From the NCBI RefSeq assembly GCF_947179165.1, contig NC_077242.1, positions 41,905,097 through 41,969,096 of the forward strand: DNA of 64,000 bases, given 5' to 3'. Made by a program: the position numbers and the translations under genes. The notes under the pieces are model-generated. The model saw nothing but the letters and a program-made list of their open reading frames with translations. It was not told where the DNA came from and ran no database searches. The stretch is from Solanum dulcamara. Its lineage: Eukaryota; Streptophyta; Magnoliopsida; Solanales; Solanaceae. Position 1 is the stretch's first letter; each line of letters starts with the position of its first letter. Below are positions 34,392-44,804 of this stretch, one piece after another.

Positions 34392-34896
34392 CTTATGTTC
34401 CTTATTTAATATCACACTCACATACTTAGTACATTCAAAGTACTAACGCATACTTTTTCCTACATGATATTACCATGTAGGGACTGGCGTCGCTCCATAC
34501 TCTCCTCCCAGTGGCTAAGTTGAGCATTGAAGGCTACCACTTTGGTGAGTTCCCATGCTCTGGGAACAAAACTCCTCTCTTACCTAGCTTATGTTATGCT
34601 TAGATGTTTAAATGAAGTTTGGTGTTTTAACTAAATCTTGAGGGTGAGCTAGGGACATGTCTTAGCCCCCACCAAGTCTTAATGTAAAAGGTATTGTTGG
34701 ACATAGTAATGGATATTATGTTGTCTTCGACTCTTATTAATTTAAAGTCCCTTGGCCCCTATATCCCTTATATTTTTGTTTCATTTGTTTACCCTTACCC
34801 ATGAAATGCTTAATTAATGCTAAGAGGCTTGGGTGAGGTACCCCTAGGTGTCTCATTCATTGTTTCACGTCTAGGCCCTAGGCTTGAGTCGTGGCA
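34392..34896 (+). mobile_element. Family G LTR, right part
   Basis: Continues the LTR interrupted at 27497; the first five bases are the duplicated CTTAT. AGTACATTCAAAGTACTAACGCATACTT and GGACTGGCGTCGCTCC match the array copies at 44530 and 51210. The LTR ends in GAGTCGTGGCA at 34896, followed by a PBS. Confidence 0.85.
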
Positions 34897-34900
34897 AACT

Positions 34901-34912
34901 TAGTATCAGAGC
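34901..34912 (+). other. Primer-binding site, initiator tRNA-Met
   Basis: TAGTATCAGAGC, one mismatch to TGGTATCAGAGC, four bases after the LTR end. Shows that the LTR to the left also serves as a 5' LTR of an element to the right. Confidence 0.88.
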
Positions 34913-35190
34913 ATAAGGTTTTGAAATGGTCCTCGGAGTCCAACATACCGCATTAAATAGGTTCTTGTTCATGGTTGTGAAGCGCACTACTACTATGAAT
35001 AGGAGTATATGGGACGTTTAGAAAGGTCTTCACTTCTTTTAATTCATGTTGTGGCCTAGAGTGTCCTAAGTTTTCCTCTAACTAACAACCGATTTTATGT
35101 TCTTTAGATAATGCCTCATGGAAGAGCACCTCCAAGATAAAGAGTTGATGATGAGGACCAAGCTCCTCCGGTTTCGAATAGGCCCACGAA
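34913..35190 (+). pseudogene. gag: Family G leader and truncated gag start
   Basis: A 200-base leader (CCTCGGAGTCCAACAT..) leads to ATG at 35111, which opens MPHGRAPPR, then a stop, then DEDQAPPVSNRPTN in the same frame. A basic start with Pro-rich continuation is typical for gypsy Gag (MPPRRA...). Recognisable sequence ends at about 35190, where an antisense LTR begins. Fewer than 30 residues remain. Confidence 0.6.
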
Positions 35191-35199
35191 CTACCTAAA

Positions 35200-36596
35200 A
35201 ATACCAAAAATGTAAAAACTGGAAATAAAGACTCAAAGCGCCCTCAAATGCAAAGAGCTCTCACCAAATAGTTAATGGATATTTTTTCTTCAATAATTCA
35301 CATGTTAAGACTCTCTATAACATGTGTCTGCATCATAAAATGATACAGCGCTGAATGATGTCATTACATTAAATTTACGGTATGTAAAAATAGTTGAAAA
35401 GAAAGTTACTCCAATATACTCAACTCAACCCAACTCAACTCAATAAATACTCAGTAAGCTCAACATAATAAGGCATGAAATATATAAAAATCCAATGCTT
35501 TTAAAAACATAAATAAATAATGCAACTCAATATAAAATAATATTTTTACTCTTGGCGAGTTTCTTTAACCGACAACCATCGATTATGAGCTACGTAATTA
35601 TAAAATGAATTGTTGTCGTTATTACAAATGTTCAATACCTTGCTAGGTTAGAGACACCACTCATCTCATGGATCTAAAAAAACCTCAATGAGGCTATGAG
35701 GAGTCGTCTAACTAAATTGCATGATCCTATTCTACGCTGCTACATATTTTATGGAGTTTGAGTTGTTTTATACTCTTACCAAATCGGTGCTCAATACTAC
35801 TCCCAAAAATATATTAATTATGCTCATATCTCAAGTGAGTTTTTGTACTCAATTACCTCATTTACTCTTTTTGGACTTTGCTCAAAAATCACTTGAACCC
35901 TAGCTTTTTCTCTTCTCTCCAATCCTTGCACTCAGAAGATTCTAATTGTTAATGAGATAAAAAGGTTTGTTGGGTACTGATAAGGGACTAATTTTAGTCC
36001 TAAAACACCTTGGATTATTTTGGAAAAGGTGGGAAAAAACAGGAATACCCTTCACTAAAAATGGGTCTGGGCCTCTACGGACTCTTTTACGGACCATAGG
36101 GTCTTCTAAGGACCGTAGAATGCAGGTCGTAGAAGCTGGGCGCAAAAACTTGGGCATTATGAAAGTTTTCTTAATGTCTACGACCACTTTCTACGTGTCA
36201 TAGACCCTAAGACGAGTCATAAAGGACCATTCGTAGAACTCAATTGGGGATTGGGGTTGGGGTCTATAGACCCCTTTCTATGGCTTGTGCAAAAGATTAC
36301 GGGTCATAGATCCACTCATAAGACCTAAGTGCATATTCCAGTAGCTACTTGAATGTGACACTTATCTCTATTATGACCTTACATGTAGTAATGATTAAAG
36401 ACTCGTATGGAGGGCTCATAGAAAGGTTCCTTAATAACTCGAAATTAGATAAGTATGAAAGAGGTCTATAAGTCATACCTACAAGACGTAGACCTTTCTA
36501 TAAATTATAGGTACTTTCATATCCTTCATAGACAGTGCACTACTCATCTTCTCTGGACTCCTCGTGATTTATCTAAAAATAATATGTGCTGATACA
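35200..36596 (-). mobile_element. Family H LTR, minus strand
   Basis: Right end GTGCTGATACA (LTR start TGTATCAGCAC on the minus strand), with a polypurine tract outside it. 35890-36100 is the inverse of 38140-38270: AAGGGACTAATTTTAGTCCT against AGGACTAAAATTATTCCCTT. The U3 has repeated CCGTAG/GGTCGTAG words (36070-36320). The left part (35254-35600) is the repeat shared with 10411-10752. The left end is uncertain. Confidence 0.6.
35254..35600 (-). repeat. Dispersed LTR-type repeat, copy 2
   Basis: Partner of 10411-10752 (see there). TTTAACCGACAACCATCGATTATGAGC near the right side is kept better here. Lies at the R-U5 side of the antisense LTR. Confidence 0.55.
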
Positions 36597-36612
36597 ATAT
36601 CTCTTCTTTAGG
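36597..36612 (-). other. Polypurine tract, minus strand
   Basis: The coding strand reads CCTAAAGAAGAGATAT just before the LTR start TGTATCAG and after AGGATGAATCAT, the usual order of a gypsy 3' end. Confidence 0.7.
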
Positions 36613-36689
36613 ATGATTCATCCTTGAATGATGACCAACCTTAAATTTACTCAAGGAACAAATACAATGCTTGAACTCACGAATCAAAC

Positions 36690-37064
36690 TCAACAATAAC
36701 TACCCAAACACTCGAACTAAAAAAGGTACCAACTTTGAGATACGAATTATGAATATTACCTTCTACATCGATTCTCAGTGGAGCAAACAGATGCAGGTAC
36801 TTGGATTTCATATCCTCCTTGGCTTACGATGTAACCTCCTCACACATTTATTTCTCTACAAGACTTTGAATGAAGCGACTTTTTTGGTCCTTAATTTATG
36901 AACCTAACGATCAAGGATTTGGGCAAGAATCTCCTCATAAGACCAGTTATCATTCACTCCAATGTTTTCTATAAGACTAATGACTGAAGGATCTTCCAAG
37001 TACTTCTTAAGTATTAAGATGTGAAACACTGGATGAATGACTGGTAACTATGATGCGATCTCTA
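36690..37064 (-). pseudogene. pol: Gypsy integrase tail (chromodomain-type), minus strand
   Basis: The minus strand reads LPVIHPVFHILILKKYLEDPS, then DNWSYEEILAQILDR, then VHKLRTKKVASFKVL, then RNKCVRRLHR. This is the end of gypsy Pol, as in 42000-42283 but of another family. One stop replaces Q in the ILDRQV motif. Upstream it is cut by a LINE fragment at about 37065, so only the last 120 residues remain. Confidence 0.85.
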
Positions 37065-37400
37065 AATCATAGCCGACAACCTCCAAATCATGTCCACCAC
37101 CCTATTATTGAAACCCATTTTATCCAACACTTAAATTATAAACTTCCAATCCACCCTATCATAATATTTAACCATATCTAACTCAATGACCACTTTAGCA
37201 GGCTTCTATCTCCTCCTCATCTCTGCAACTATCTGTTGTGCTAACAGTGCATTTTCAGTGGTATTTCTTCCTTTCACAAAACCAAACTGAATAGGGGAAA
37301 TTAGTTTTGGGAGTATCTCTTCCAATCTATAATAAAGTAGTTTGGAAATAATTTAATTAAAAAACTTATTCAAGTCAACGATATTGATCAAAAATGACAC
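37065..37400 (-). pseudogene. LINE (L1-type) reverse transcriptase fragment
   Basis: The minus strand encodes ISKLLYYRLEEILPKLISP, then IQFGFVKGRNTTENALLAQQ, then KPAKVVIELDMVKYYDRVDW, then VLDKMGFNNRVVDMIW. These are the RT blocks of plant L1 LINEs: QSGFVxGR, ENxLLAQE and the LDMxKAYDRVxW box with catalytic Asp. Two in-frame stops are present. The YADD block and both LINE ends are missing. It is the only non-LTR element seen in the window. Confidence 0.88.
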
Positions 37401-37456
37401 TCGAATGTAAAAGTGAACACTAATCAATATCCATAGAAATTAAGAGAGATACCAAG

Positions 37457-39230
37457 TGTAACCCCGTACTGTTCTAGCCTAGACCAAGTATGTCAACTAA
37501 GATAAAAATTGAAAAAAAACAAGGAAAGTAGGTTTTCTAGTGCTCACAAGTGGAACCTATGGTTCGTAGGAGGGTTTACGGGTCGTAGGTTTCCATTCAT
37601 AGGCCACCCCCAACACTTAGAAAATTTCATGAATTTAAGACCCATCCTACAAGCCTTTTTGATGATCCTTAGATGAGCCTACAAACTATAGGAAAAGGGC
37701 CATAGATCCCACTCTCTGAAAGGCCCTTAAGACTATTCCTAAGAGTTGCCAGAATGACCCGTCAAGTGGTCTATGGTCTATAGAAGCAGATCATAGGACC
37801 CCTTGACACTTAGAAATATCTAGTTGTCAAGGACCACTCCTATGACCCAAAGGGATGACTGGTAGAAGGATGCACAAGAATAAGAATTGGCCCGTAGACC
37901 CCACCTTCAAAGAAGTTTCTGAACTCCTCCTACAAGTTAACAGGATAGCCCTTACAATGGTCTACCACCCGTAGGAGTTTATCATATACCCATATGATCC
38001 AATTTCTAGTAAGTCTGAAATTGGGACCCCAAGTCCTACGAGGAGGACCTATGGCCCGTAGGAAGGGGCACTTAGATGGACCAGTCCATTTTAATGAGCG
38101 ATACTCCATTCTTACCCACATTTCCCAAATATAACCCAACCCATTTTAGGACTAAAATTATTCCCTTATCAGTCCCTAAAGGGGTTTTTCTCTCATTAAC
38201 ACGTAGAACTTTTGAGAGGAAAGATTGGAGAGAAGAAAAAGAGCTGGGGATCAAGGTTTTCAAGTGAGGTCTTTGATTTTCATGTAGATTTTCTTTGTTG
38301 CAGGTATGTAAGGCCATCACAACATTGGATTAATTTTTTCCTCATGCCCTACATGTTCATAAAGTCAATTGAGTTATGAGTTTGAGTTCCCAATAACATA
38401 AAAGTGAATTATTGATGTATTTACTTACTTCTATACTCTGTTCTAGTATGAATATAATATTATACTTGAGGATTCTATGTTTGAGGTTATGGATTCATGC
38501 TTGAATTCATATGAAACCAAATTGAGGTTTGCATTAAATATGTTATACATTATTAATGTTAAAAATATTGTCATTATTTAAATAAACATGATGTTGATTT
38601 TTGAATGAGTTTATCGATGTGAATTTGAGAAGTTGATTTATGTTTTCAACTGTATGATTGAGATGAGATATACCTATATTTAAGAGAAGAGATAATGAGA
38701 TAATAAGATTGATATAAACTGATGTAAAATTCCAATGACCCTAGATGAGATGTGTTTTAAGTATTTCACTCACGCATTGTATATGAGCATAATGATGTTT
38801 CGGGAGTAGTATTAAGAACTAACTTGGACAAAAGTTTAAATAACTCTATTCTCATAAACTACATTGCCATTGTAGGATAGGATCGTGTCAATCATTCAGG
38901 TGACTCCTCAGAGTCCCAAAATAGGACTTTTTATATGGATCCCGAGATGATGTGACATCTTTTACCCTGGCAAAGTATTGAACGGATGTGGCAACATCAT
39001 CCCTTTGTTGTATTGCCACTAGGGCATAAGTGATGGTTTTCATTTAGAGAAGCTTTCCTAATGAAGCAAATATACGATATTTTATTTTACTGAATTGCAT
39101 CTATTAATCCATATCCTATAAAATACTATTTTATTATATTTCATGCTTTATTGAGTTGAGTAATATTCAAAGTTGAAATCATTGGTTTGAGTATCTTGAT
39201 TAAAGTTTCCTTCCATCCCTAGTTGAGGTA
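37457..39230 (+). mobile_element. Family H LTR, plus strand
   Basis: Starts TGTAACCCCGTACTG. The U3 has repeated CCCGTAGG/GGTCGTAGG words (37561-38060); then come the inverse of the 36000 region (38140-38270) and GTTGCAGGTATGTAAGGCC (about 38298). Landmarks near the end: CCCAAAATAGGACTTTTTATATGGATCCC and GGCAAAGTATTG. The right end is not sharp; by about 39230 the sequence becomes the 3' end of a family G element. Confidence 0.65.
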
Positions 39231-39470
39231 TTGAGTTTCTTCAAGATCTACTCCATCAAACCTATGTTTTTAGTCATTCTCATATATTTGTTTGCATTCA
39301 TGTTCATGAAATGAGTATTAAAGCAATGTTTTATCTTGGGATTGAATATTCCATGTTTTTATGCGGGTTTTTTGTATTTTGCACTCATGTTGGGCTGCTA
39401 TGTCTCTTTCTTAATCCATTCATTCTATTTTGAGTCCCATTCGAGGACGAATGTTCCCAAAGGGGGATAT
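39231..39470 (+). mobile_element. 3' untranslated end and PPT of a family G element
   Basis: Shares with 25560-25796 and 42290-42527 the text ATTCATGTTCATGAA, TTTGCACTCATGTTGGGCTGCTA and CATTCGAGGACGAATGTTCCC, ending in the polypurine tract AAAGGGGGATAT (39459-39470). The pol part that should precede it is absent. Confidence 0.7.
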
Positions 39471-40310
39471 TGTAAGACCCAGGAAGTTGGAAAGTCAAAA
39501 AATGGAGATTAAAGGAAAAGTCTTAGAAATTTTGCACCAAATAGACTTTCTCGAGGCCATTCACAAGCCACACAAAACACCACAACCCATGGAAGTCACC
39601 TTGGACAAAAAATATTGGACTTGAGTTACATGGACCCTTCAAAGGATTGTGAAAGGAACCACGACCCATGAAAGTGTCCCGTGGAATCTTCCAAGGCAAG
39701 GGGAAATCAAGAGAAGTTCACGATGCCTTTTGACGACCCATGCAAAGGTCCACGACCCATAGACCCTTTCATGGAAAGGAGTACTAGCGAATCTTTATTT
39801 AGGGTGTCTTAATGAAATCTTTCATGTCTCTTCATGCTATTCACGAGCCGTGAACACCATCTGTCAAAGTTCCCTCTTTTCCCAAGTTTTGACCCTAGTT
39901 TCCATGGATCACTTTATGGCCTGTAGAGCTCTTCACGTACCATGAAAATGGTCCTTCCAAGTGATCCGATCAGTTTTTATTAAGGGTATTTTAGTCTTTT
40001 TTCTATTATCTTGGACGTTTTTAGGGATTAATTCCTAGTCTCTAACTAATTCCTAACCCTCCTAAATCCCTCATTAACTATCTAGCACCCAAAATTAAAA
40101 CTTTTCTCTCTCGAGTTCTCTCCCAATGTTCATTTGCTTCCTCGAGCAAAATTTAAAGATTTCAAGTTCAAGTCTCCCAATTCAAGAGAAATTTAGGGCT
40201 TCTAATGTCTAAGAGATGTGGGAATTCATCCATGGATACCCAAGATTTTAGTTCAATTTTCTTTATGAAACTCCCTTCTAAAGCCCTAATTTGACTCCAA
40301 ACTTTGAAAG
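39471..40310 (+). mobile_element. Family G LTR, first 840 bases
   Basis: TGTAAGACCCAGGAAG after a PPT. Repeated CACGACCCATG/CCATGAAA words form the U3. The leader portion (CTCGAGTTCTCTCCCAATG) is followed by ATGTGGGAATTCATCCATGG, as in other family G LTRs. At about 40310 it switches to RNase H coding sequence, so everything from mid-LTR to RT is deleted. Confidence 0.8.
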
Positions 40311-40870
40311 CTCGACTTAACTCCGCTCCTATTTTTACTCTACCAAAAGAATTAGAAGGGTTTGTGGTTTATTGTGATGCTTGAAAAATTAGTTTGAGTT
40401 GTGTCTTAATGCAAAATGGTAAGTTCATAACCTATGCCTCTAGGAAATTAAAAGTTCATAAGCGTAACTACCCTATCCATTATCTTAAGTTGGTGGCCGT
40501 GTTTTTTACTTTGAAAATTTTGTGGCACTATGTGTATGGGTTACATATAGATGTTTATACCGATCATAAAAGCCTTCAATATGTGTTCACCCAAAAAGAC
40601 CTCACTCTAAGAAAAAGAAGGTGGCTAGATCTTTTCAAGGACTATGACATGAGTGGGCATTATCAATCGGGTAAATCCAATGTGGTTGCTGATGTACTTA
40701 GTAGAATGTCTATAAGGAGTTTGGCCCATGTTGATGAAGGAATACGGGAGTTGGTTAAAGATGTTCACCGGTTGGATAGATTAGGGGTGAAGTTGCGCAG
40801 TACCGATGATGGTAGTATGGTTATCCAAAATGGGTCTGAATCCTCTTTGGTAGTGGATGTCAAGTAGAAA
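40311..40870 (+). pseudogene. pol: Family G RNase H relic
   Basis: Begins at the SAPIFTL motif right after the LTR fragment. GFVVYCDA keeps the first catalytic Asp, followed by a stop and KISLSCVLMQ; YTDHKSLQYVFTQ and HYQSGKSNVVADVLSR keep the others. The 157-codon frame (40394-40867) covers most of the domain plus the charged linker to integrase. It is the best-preserved pol segment in the window, but with no RT upstream it is not functional. Confidence 0.92.
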
Positions 40871-41920
40871 AAAGACCTTGACCCTACACTTGTCGAGTTA
40901 AAAAAGTTGGAGAAGGAAACGAAGGTAGATATCTTTTCACAAGGGGGAGATGGGGTGTTATATTACTAAGGTTGGTTATGTGCTCCGGATGTGGATGGTC
41001 TAAGAAGTTTGACCTTGATGGAAGCACATAATTCTACATACTCCATTCATCCCTGTTCGACGAAAATATTTTGAGACTTGAAAGAATTGTATTGGTGGGG
41101 TGGTATAAAGAAGGACATAGCAAGGTTCATATTTGAATGTCTGAATTATCAACAAGTGAAGGCCAAACATTAAGGGCCGAGTGGTCTAGCGCAAAATATT
41201 GAAATCCCTACTTGGAAATAGGAAGATGTGAATATGAATTTTTAGTGGGTTTGCCTCATACTCAAAAGCGCCATGATTTTATTTTGGTGATTGTTGATAA
41301 AATGACTAAGTCAGCTCACTTTCTATCGGTTAACACTTCCTATAGGGCAAAAGATTATGCAGAGTTGTATATTTGGTTTTTGGTGAGATTGCATGGTGTG
41401 TGATTGTCAATCATTTCGGATCATGGTACTCAATTCACTTCTCACTTTTGGAGATCATTTCAAAAGGTCCGCGATACTAAAGTAAAGTTAAGCACCGCAT
41501 TCCATCCTTAAACCGATGGTCAAGACGAAAGGACAATTTAAACCCTAGAGGATATGTTAAGGGCTTGTGTATTGGAGTTCAAAGGGAGTTGGGATAGTTA
41601 CCTACCGCTCATTGAATTTTGTTACAATAATATTTACCACTCTAGTATTGAGATGGCGCCATTTGAGGAATTGTACGGGAGGCAATGTAGATCCCTAATT
41701 GATTTGTTTGAAGTAAGGTGAGATGACCTTGGTAGGTCCTAATTTGGTACTTGATGCTTTGAAGAAGGAAAGATCATTAGAGAAAGGTTGAAGATGGCTC
41801 AAAGTCATCAAAAGTTGTATTTCGACACTAGAACAAGGGATCTTGAATTTAATATAGATGATTAGGAGTATTTGAAGGTTTCACCCACGAAGGGTGGTTT
41901 GATTTGGTAAGAAAGGGAAA
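40871..41920 (+). pseudogene. pol: Family G integrase relic
   Basis: MEAHNSTYSIHP..CLNY at 41020-41150 is the zinc finger with its last Cys changed. The core frame 41212-41403 carries VGLPHTQKRHDFILVIVDKMTKSAHFLSV; the residue preceding NF in NMNF is Asn rather than the catalytic Asp, as in the 24213 copy. SIISDHGTQFTSHFW and GQDERTI keep the second Asp and the Glu. Stops and single-base shifts are frequent. The shared Asn suggests the two copies come from a defective common source. Confidence 0.88.
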
Positions 41921-42283
41921 TTGATCCCTAGGTATATAGGGCCTTATAGAATCCTAAAGGGGGTTGGTAAAGATGCGTATGAGTTGGAATTGCCTTCAAA
42001 AATGACCATGATTCACCCAGTGTTCTATGTGTCAACATTGAGAAAATGTGTGGGAGGACCTAACTCCATTGTGCCTTTGGAGGTAGTGAATGTTGAGGAG
42101 AATTTGACCTATGAAGAAGTCTTGGTTGAAATTTTGGACAGACAAGTCGAAAGGTTAAGGAACAAAGGAGTTACCTCCGTTAAAGTCCTTTGGAGGAATC
42201 AACAAGTCAAAAGTGCTACATGGGAAGTAGAAGCGGATATGATGAAACGTTATCCTCATCTCTTTCATTCTACTCAAGCCTAA
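41921..42283 (+). pseudogene. pol: Family G integrase tail, open 120-codon frame
   Basis: IPRYIGPYRILKGVGKDAYELELPSKMTMIHPVFYVSTLRKCVGGPNSI is given in pieces: GPY motif YIGPYRIL, then IHPVFYVSTLRKCVGGP, then ENLTYEEVLVEILDRQVERLRN, then KVLWRNQQVKSATWEVEADM and YPHLFH. Stop TAA at 42281. Uninterrupted, unlike the homologous 25131-25553. Confidence 0.9.
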
Positions 42284-42514
42284 GGTAATAAGTCATTCAT
42301 GTTCAAATATTTGATACATTTATGTTTCAGTTTTTCCTAAGTCTTCATATGCATGCATGTTCATGAAGTTGATTTTAAAGATATGTTTTATGTTTAAATT
42401 TAAAGATCTCATGGTTGATGCATTTCAAGTGTCATTGTATATATGTTGAGTTACTATTCCTCATGCCAAGTCCTTTTCTTTATCAATAATTCTTATTCGA
42501 GGATGAATATTCCC

Positions 42515-42527
42515 AAGAGGGAGATAT
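42515..42527 (+). other. Polypurine tract before array copy A
   Basis: AAGAGGGAGATAT after TTCGAGGATGAATATT and directly before TGTAAGACC. It identifies array copy A as the true 3' LTR of the deleted element to its left. Confidence 0.82.
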
Positions 42528-43160
42528 TGTAAGACCACGGAAATAAGAAAGGTCATAGACGAAGGAACCAAGGATGAATTCTCAGAAAGTTACAGAAAAA
42601 TAGCACCAAAAGTTGACCACAAAAGCTTTCACGGACCATGCTAGGCACCACGAACCGTGGTGTGCAACTGTGGTAGAGATACAGAGGCTCAGTCTACAAA
42701 GGATGAACCAGGATGGTGGACCATAGACCATGGAGAGCACCATAGGCTGTGAAGCCCTCCTTAGTGAAACCTCGCCAAAGTCCTCTAGAATTTTCCCAAG
42801 GCAGGTTCCACAGACGACCACCATGGGCCATGGAGACTTTCACAGACTCTGTACTTTTCTGTGGTGGCCACTTCTGCAAGCCTCCTACAGGACCTACACC
42901 CCGATCACCCTACACGAGCCTTGATGCATTCACAGAATGTAAAGGTGTCCGTGAAGAAACTTCGGAGACTTACCCTATAAGTCCCTTTTCTGAATTTCTC
43001 TAAGTCCCTTATCACGAGACCCCACTACGGACCGCGGTGACCACCACAGACCGTGATGGTTCCCTAAGATTTCTATTTCAGCCAGATTTTTCAAAGGGAC
43101 ATTTTATTTTTTCCTTCGTTTTAACCCAAAGTATTGTCATTTTGAGTGAAATAATTCACC

Positions 43161-43168
43161 TATATAAA
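43161..43168 (+). promoter_or_regulatory. Family G LTR TATA box
   Basis: TATATAAA within CACCTATATAAAGACCCTAGACCC. In copies B, C and D the same site reads TATCTAAA (45438, 47717, 49794), so only copy A has a standard core promoter. Confidence 0.7.
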
Positions 43169-44714
43169 GACCCTAGACCCTTCAAATCCCTTATTTCTTT
43201 AACTCTAAGATCTCCAACACAAATCCTCCTCTCTCAAGTTCTTCTAAGGGTTCAACCCAAGACTGGGGTTTTTAAACTCAAGGAATTCAAGTCTCTTTTG
43301 TTCCTTAAGTATTCTTAGGGATTTGATTTCCCTCAACGCATATGGGTTTTCATTCATGGGTCCTTCCACCTATGGAGCCCAAATGTTTTCTCAACCTAGC
43401 ATTTCAATTCAAAATGATGAAATCTTATGGGCTACATGATGACTTTAAATGCATAGATTATGATATATTTGATGTTTCTTTACATATATTGATGGATATT
43501 AACTCATTATTTCATGAAGTTATGATGTTATTAAAGAGCCTATATGAAGGCTTGAAAAGAATTTTTAGAAATATATGGTGGGTTGCTTTAAGAATGTATA
43601 ATATATACATGTCTATTACTTTCATGCATGCAAGAATTCTTTAAAGGCATTGAAAAGTTTTTACGAAATTAACCCACCTAGTTTCTTGTGATAAAGCAAA
43701 GTTAAAATGAAGTTTGACTCCAAGTGAATGTTATGAAGTAAATTCTTATGAAGGAGAGTCTTTATGAAATGATTGATTGATGAAGGGCTTCTTAGCAAAA
43801 ATAAGGTTTTAATGTGAGAGGACAATCCTCACATTGAAGCAAATGAATGTTTAAGTTTATGATATGACATGCATGACATCCCTATATGCCATCAATGTTT
43901 TTGAACACTTTTGCTCTAAAAGGTACGTCCAATTAGCATGAAACCCGAAATAACATCACTAATTATAGACCTAATTTTCTTATAAATCAAGGTTCATTAG
44001 TAGTATGGTAAATAGGGTATGCCAGCCATGATGGTATTATAAACCAAAGGATTTAATGAGCTATTCCACCATTTGATATTTTAATGCTAAAGTTATATAA
44101 TGCTTAAGCTATATTGATTTTTAAACATTATTCAGTGGGATTTGACCGAGCACCGAATGTAGCATGTCTATGGGGACTCGACCTAAAGTGTTCTTAAGTA
44201 AAGTCTAATATTGCATTAACTATGTGCCACCATAGGAGCCCTTATCGGCTAGGCCTTTTGTAGCCATTAAATGTTAAAGTTAAAATTAAAAAATGTTTAA
44301 ATTTGATTGGAGTTCTACGTGTAAGTAGTCTCCCCGTGCCAATGTTGGGGGATATGTTGTATTTCATGTAATAGTTAGCATGGTCTTAAATGTCGGTTAT
44401 GGTCATCTCTCCACAAATAGAGGTTTGAAATATTATGTACATGATTGATTATGTATGCATTTGCATTATGTTTTATATTATGCTAATGTCCTATTAATTC
44501 TTTAAAGTCATGCATTGCTCACATAATTAGTACATTCAAAGTACTAATGCATACTTTTGCCTACATGATATCACCATATAGAGACCGATGTCTCACCACA
44601 CTCTCTTCCCCGTGGCTAAGTTGAGCGTTGAAGGCTACCACTTGGGTGAGTTCCTATGTTACAAGAACGACAATCCTATCTTACCTAGCTTATTTTATGT
44701 TTAGACATTTAAAT

Positions 44715-44804
44715 TATGTTCTTTATTTTGCTCCTTATAAATTATTGAGCACTCATGATCTCGAACCAAAAATTCTTCCAAAGAATTAAGGTGGTCCACT
44801 CGAT
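44715..44804 (+). repeat. Foreign tail joining array copies (also 46994-47083)
   Basis: About 90 bases, TTCTTTATTTTGCTCC through GGTGGTCCACTCGAT, replace the normal LTR end in copies A and B and are nearly the same in both. They are not found in the other family G LTRs here. The repeated unit is therefore LTR plus tail, not a simple LTR-LTR tandem. Confidence 0.85.

Larger units (their letters stand above)
42528..44804 (+). repeat. LTR-derived tandem array, copy A
   Basis: Family G LTR start TGTAAGACCACGG, intact TATA box TATATAAAGA (43161-43170) and leader. It lacks the normal LTR end; after TTTAGACATTTAAATTATGTTC it has about 100 bp of foreign sequence (about 44715-44804), then copy B starts. 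Length 2277. Its first 1.1 kb differ from B-D, its middle matches copy C best, and 43681-43855 is identical to copy B at an offset of 2280. Confidence 0.92.

Noticed and set aside
37065..37400. Group II intron or retron reverse transcriptase
   Set aside because: The FVKGR..ENALLAQ and LDMVKYYDRVDW blocks are those of plant L1 LINEs, and the fragment has stops and no RNA partner.
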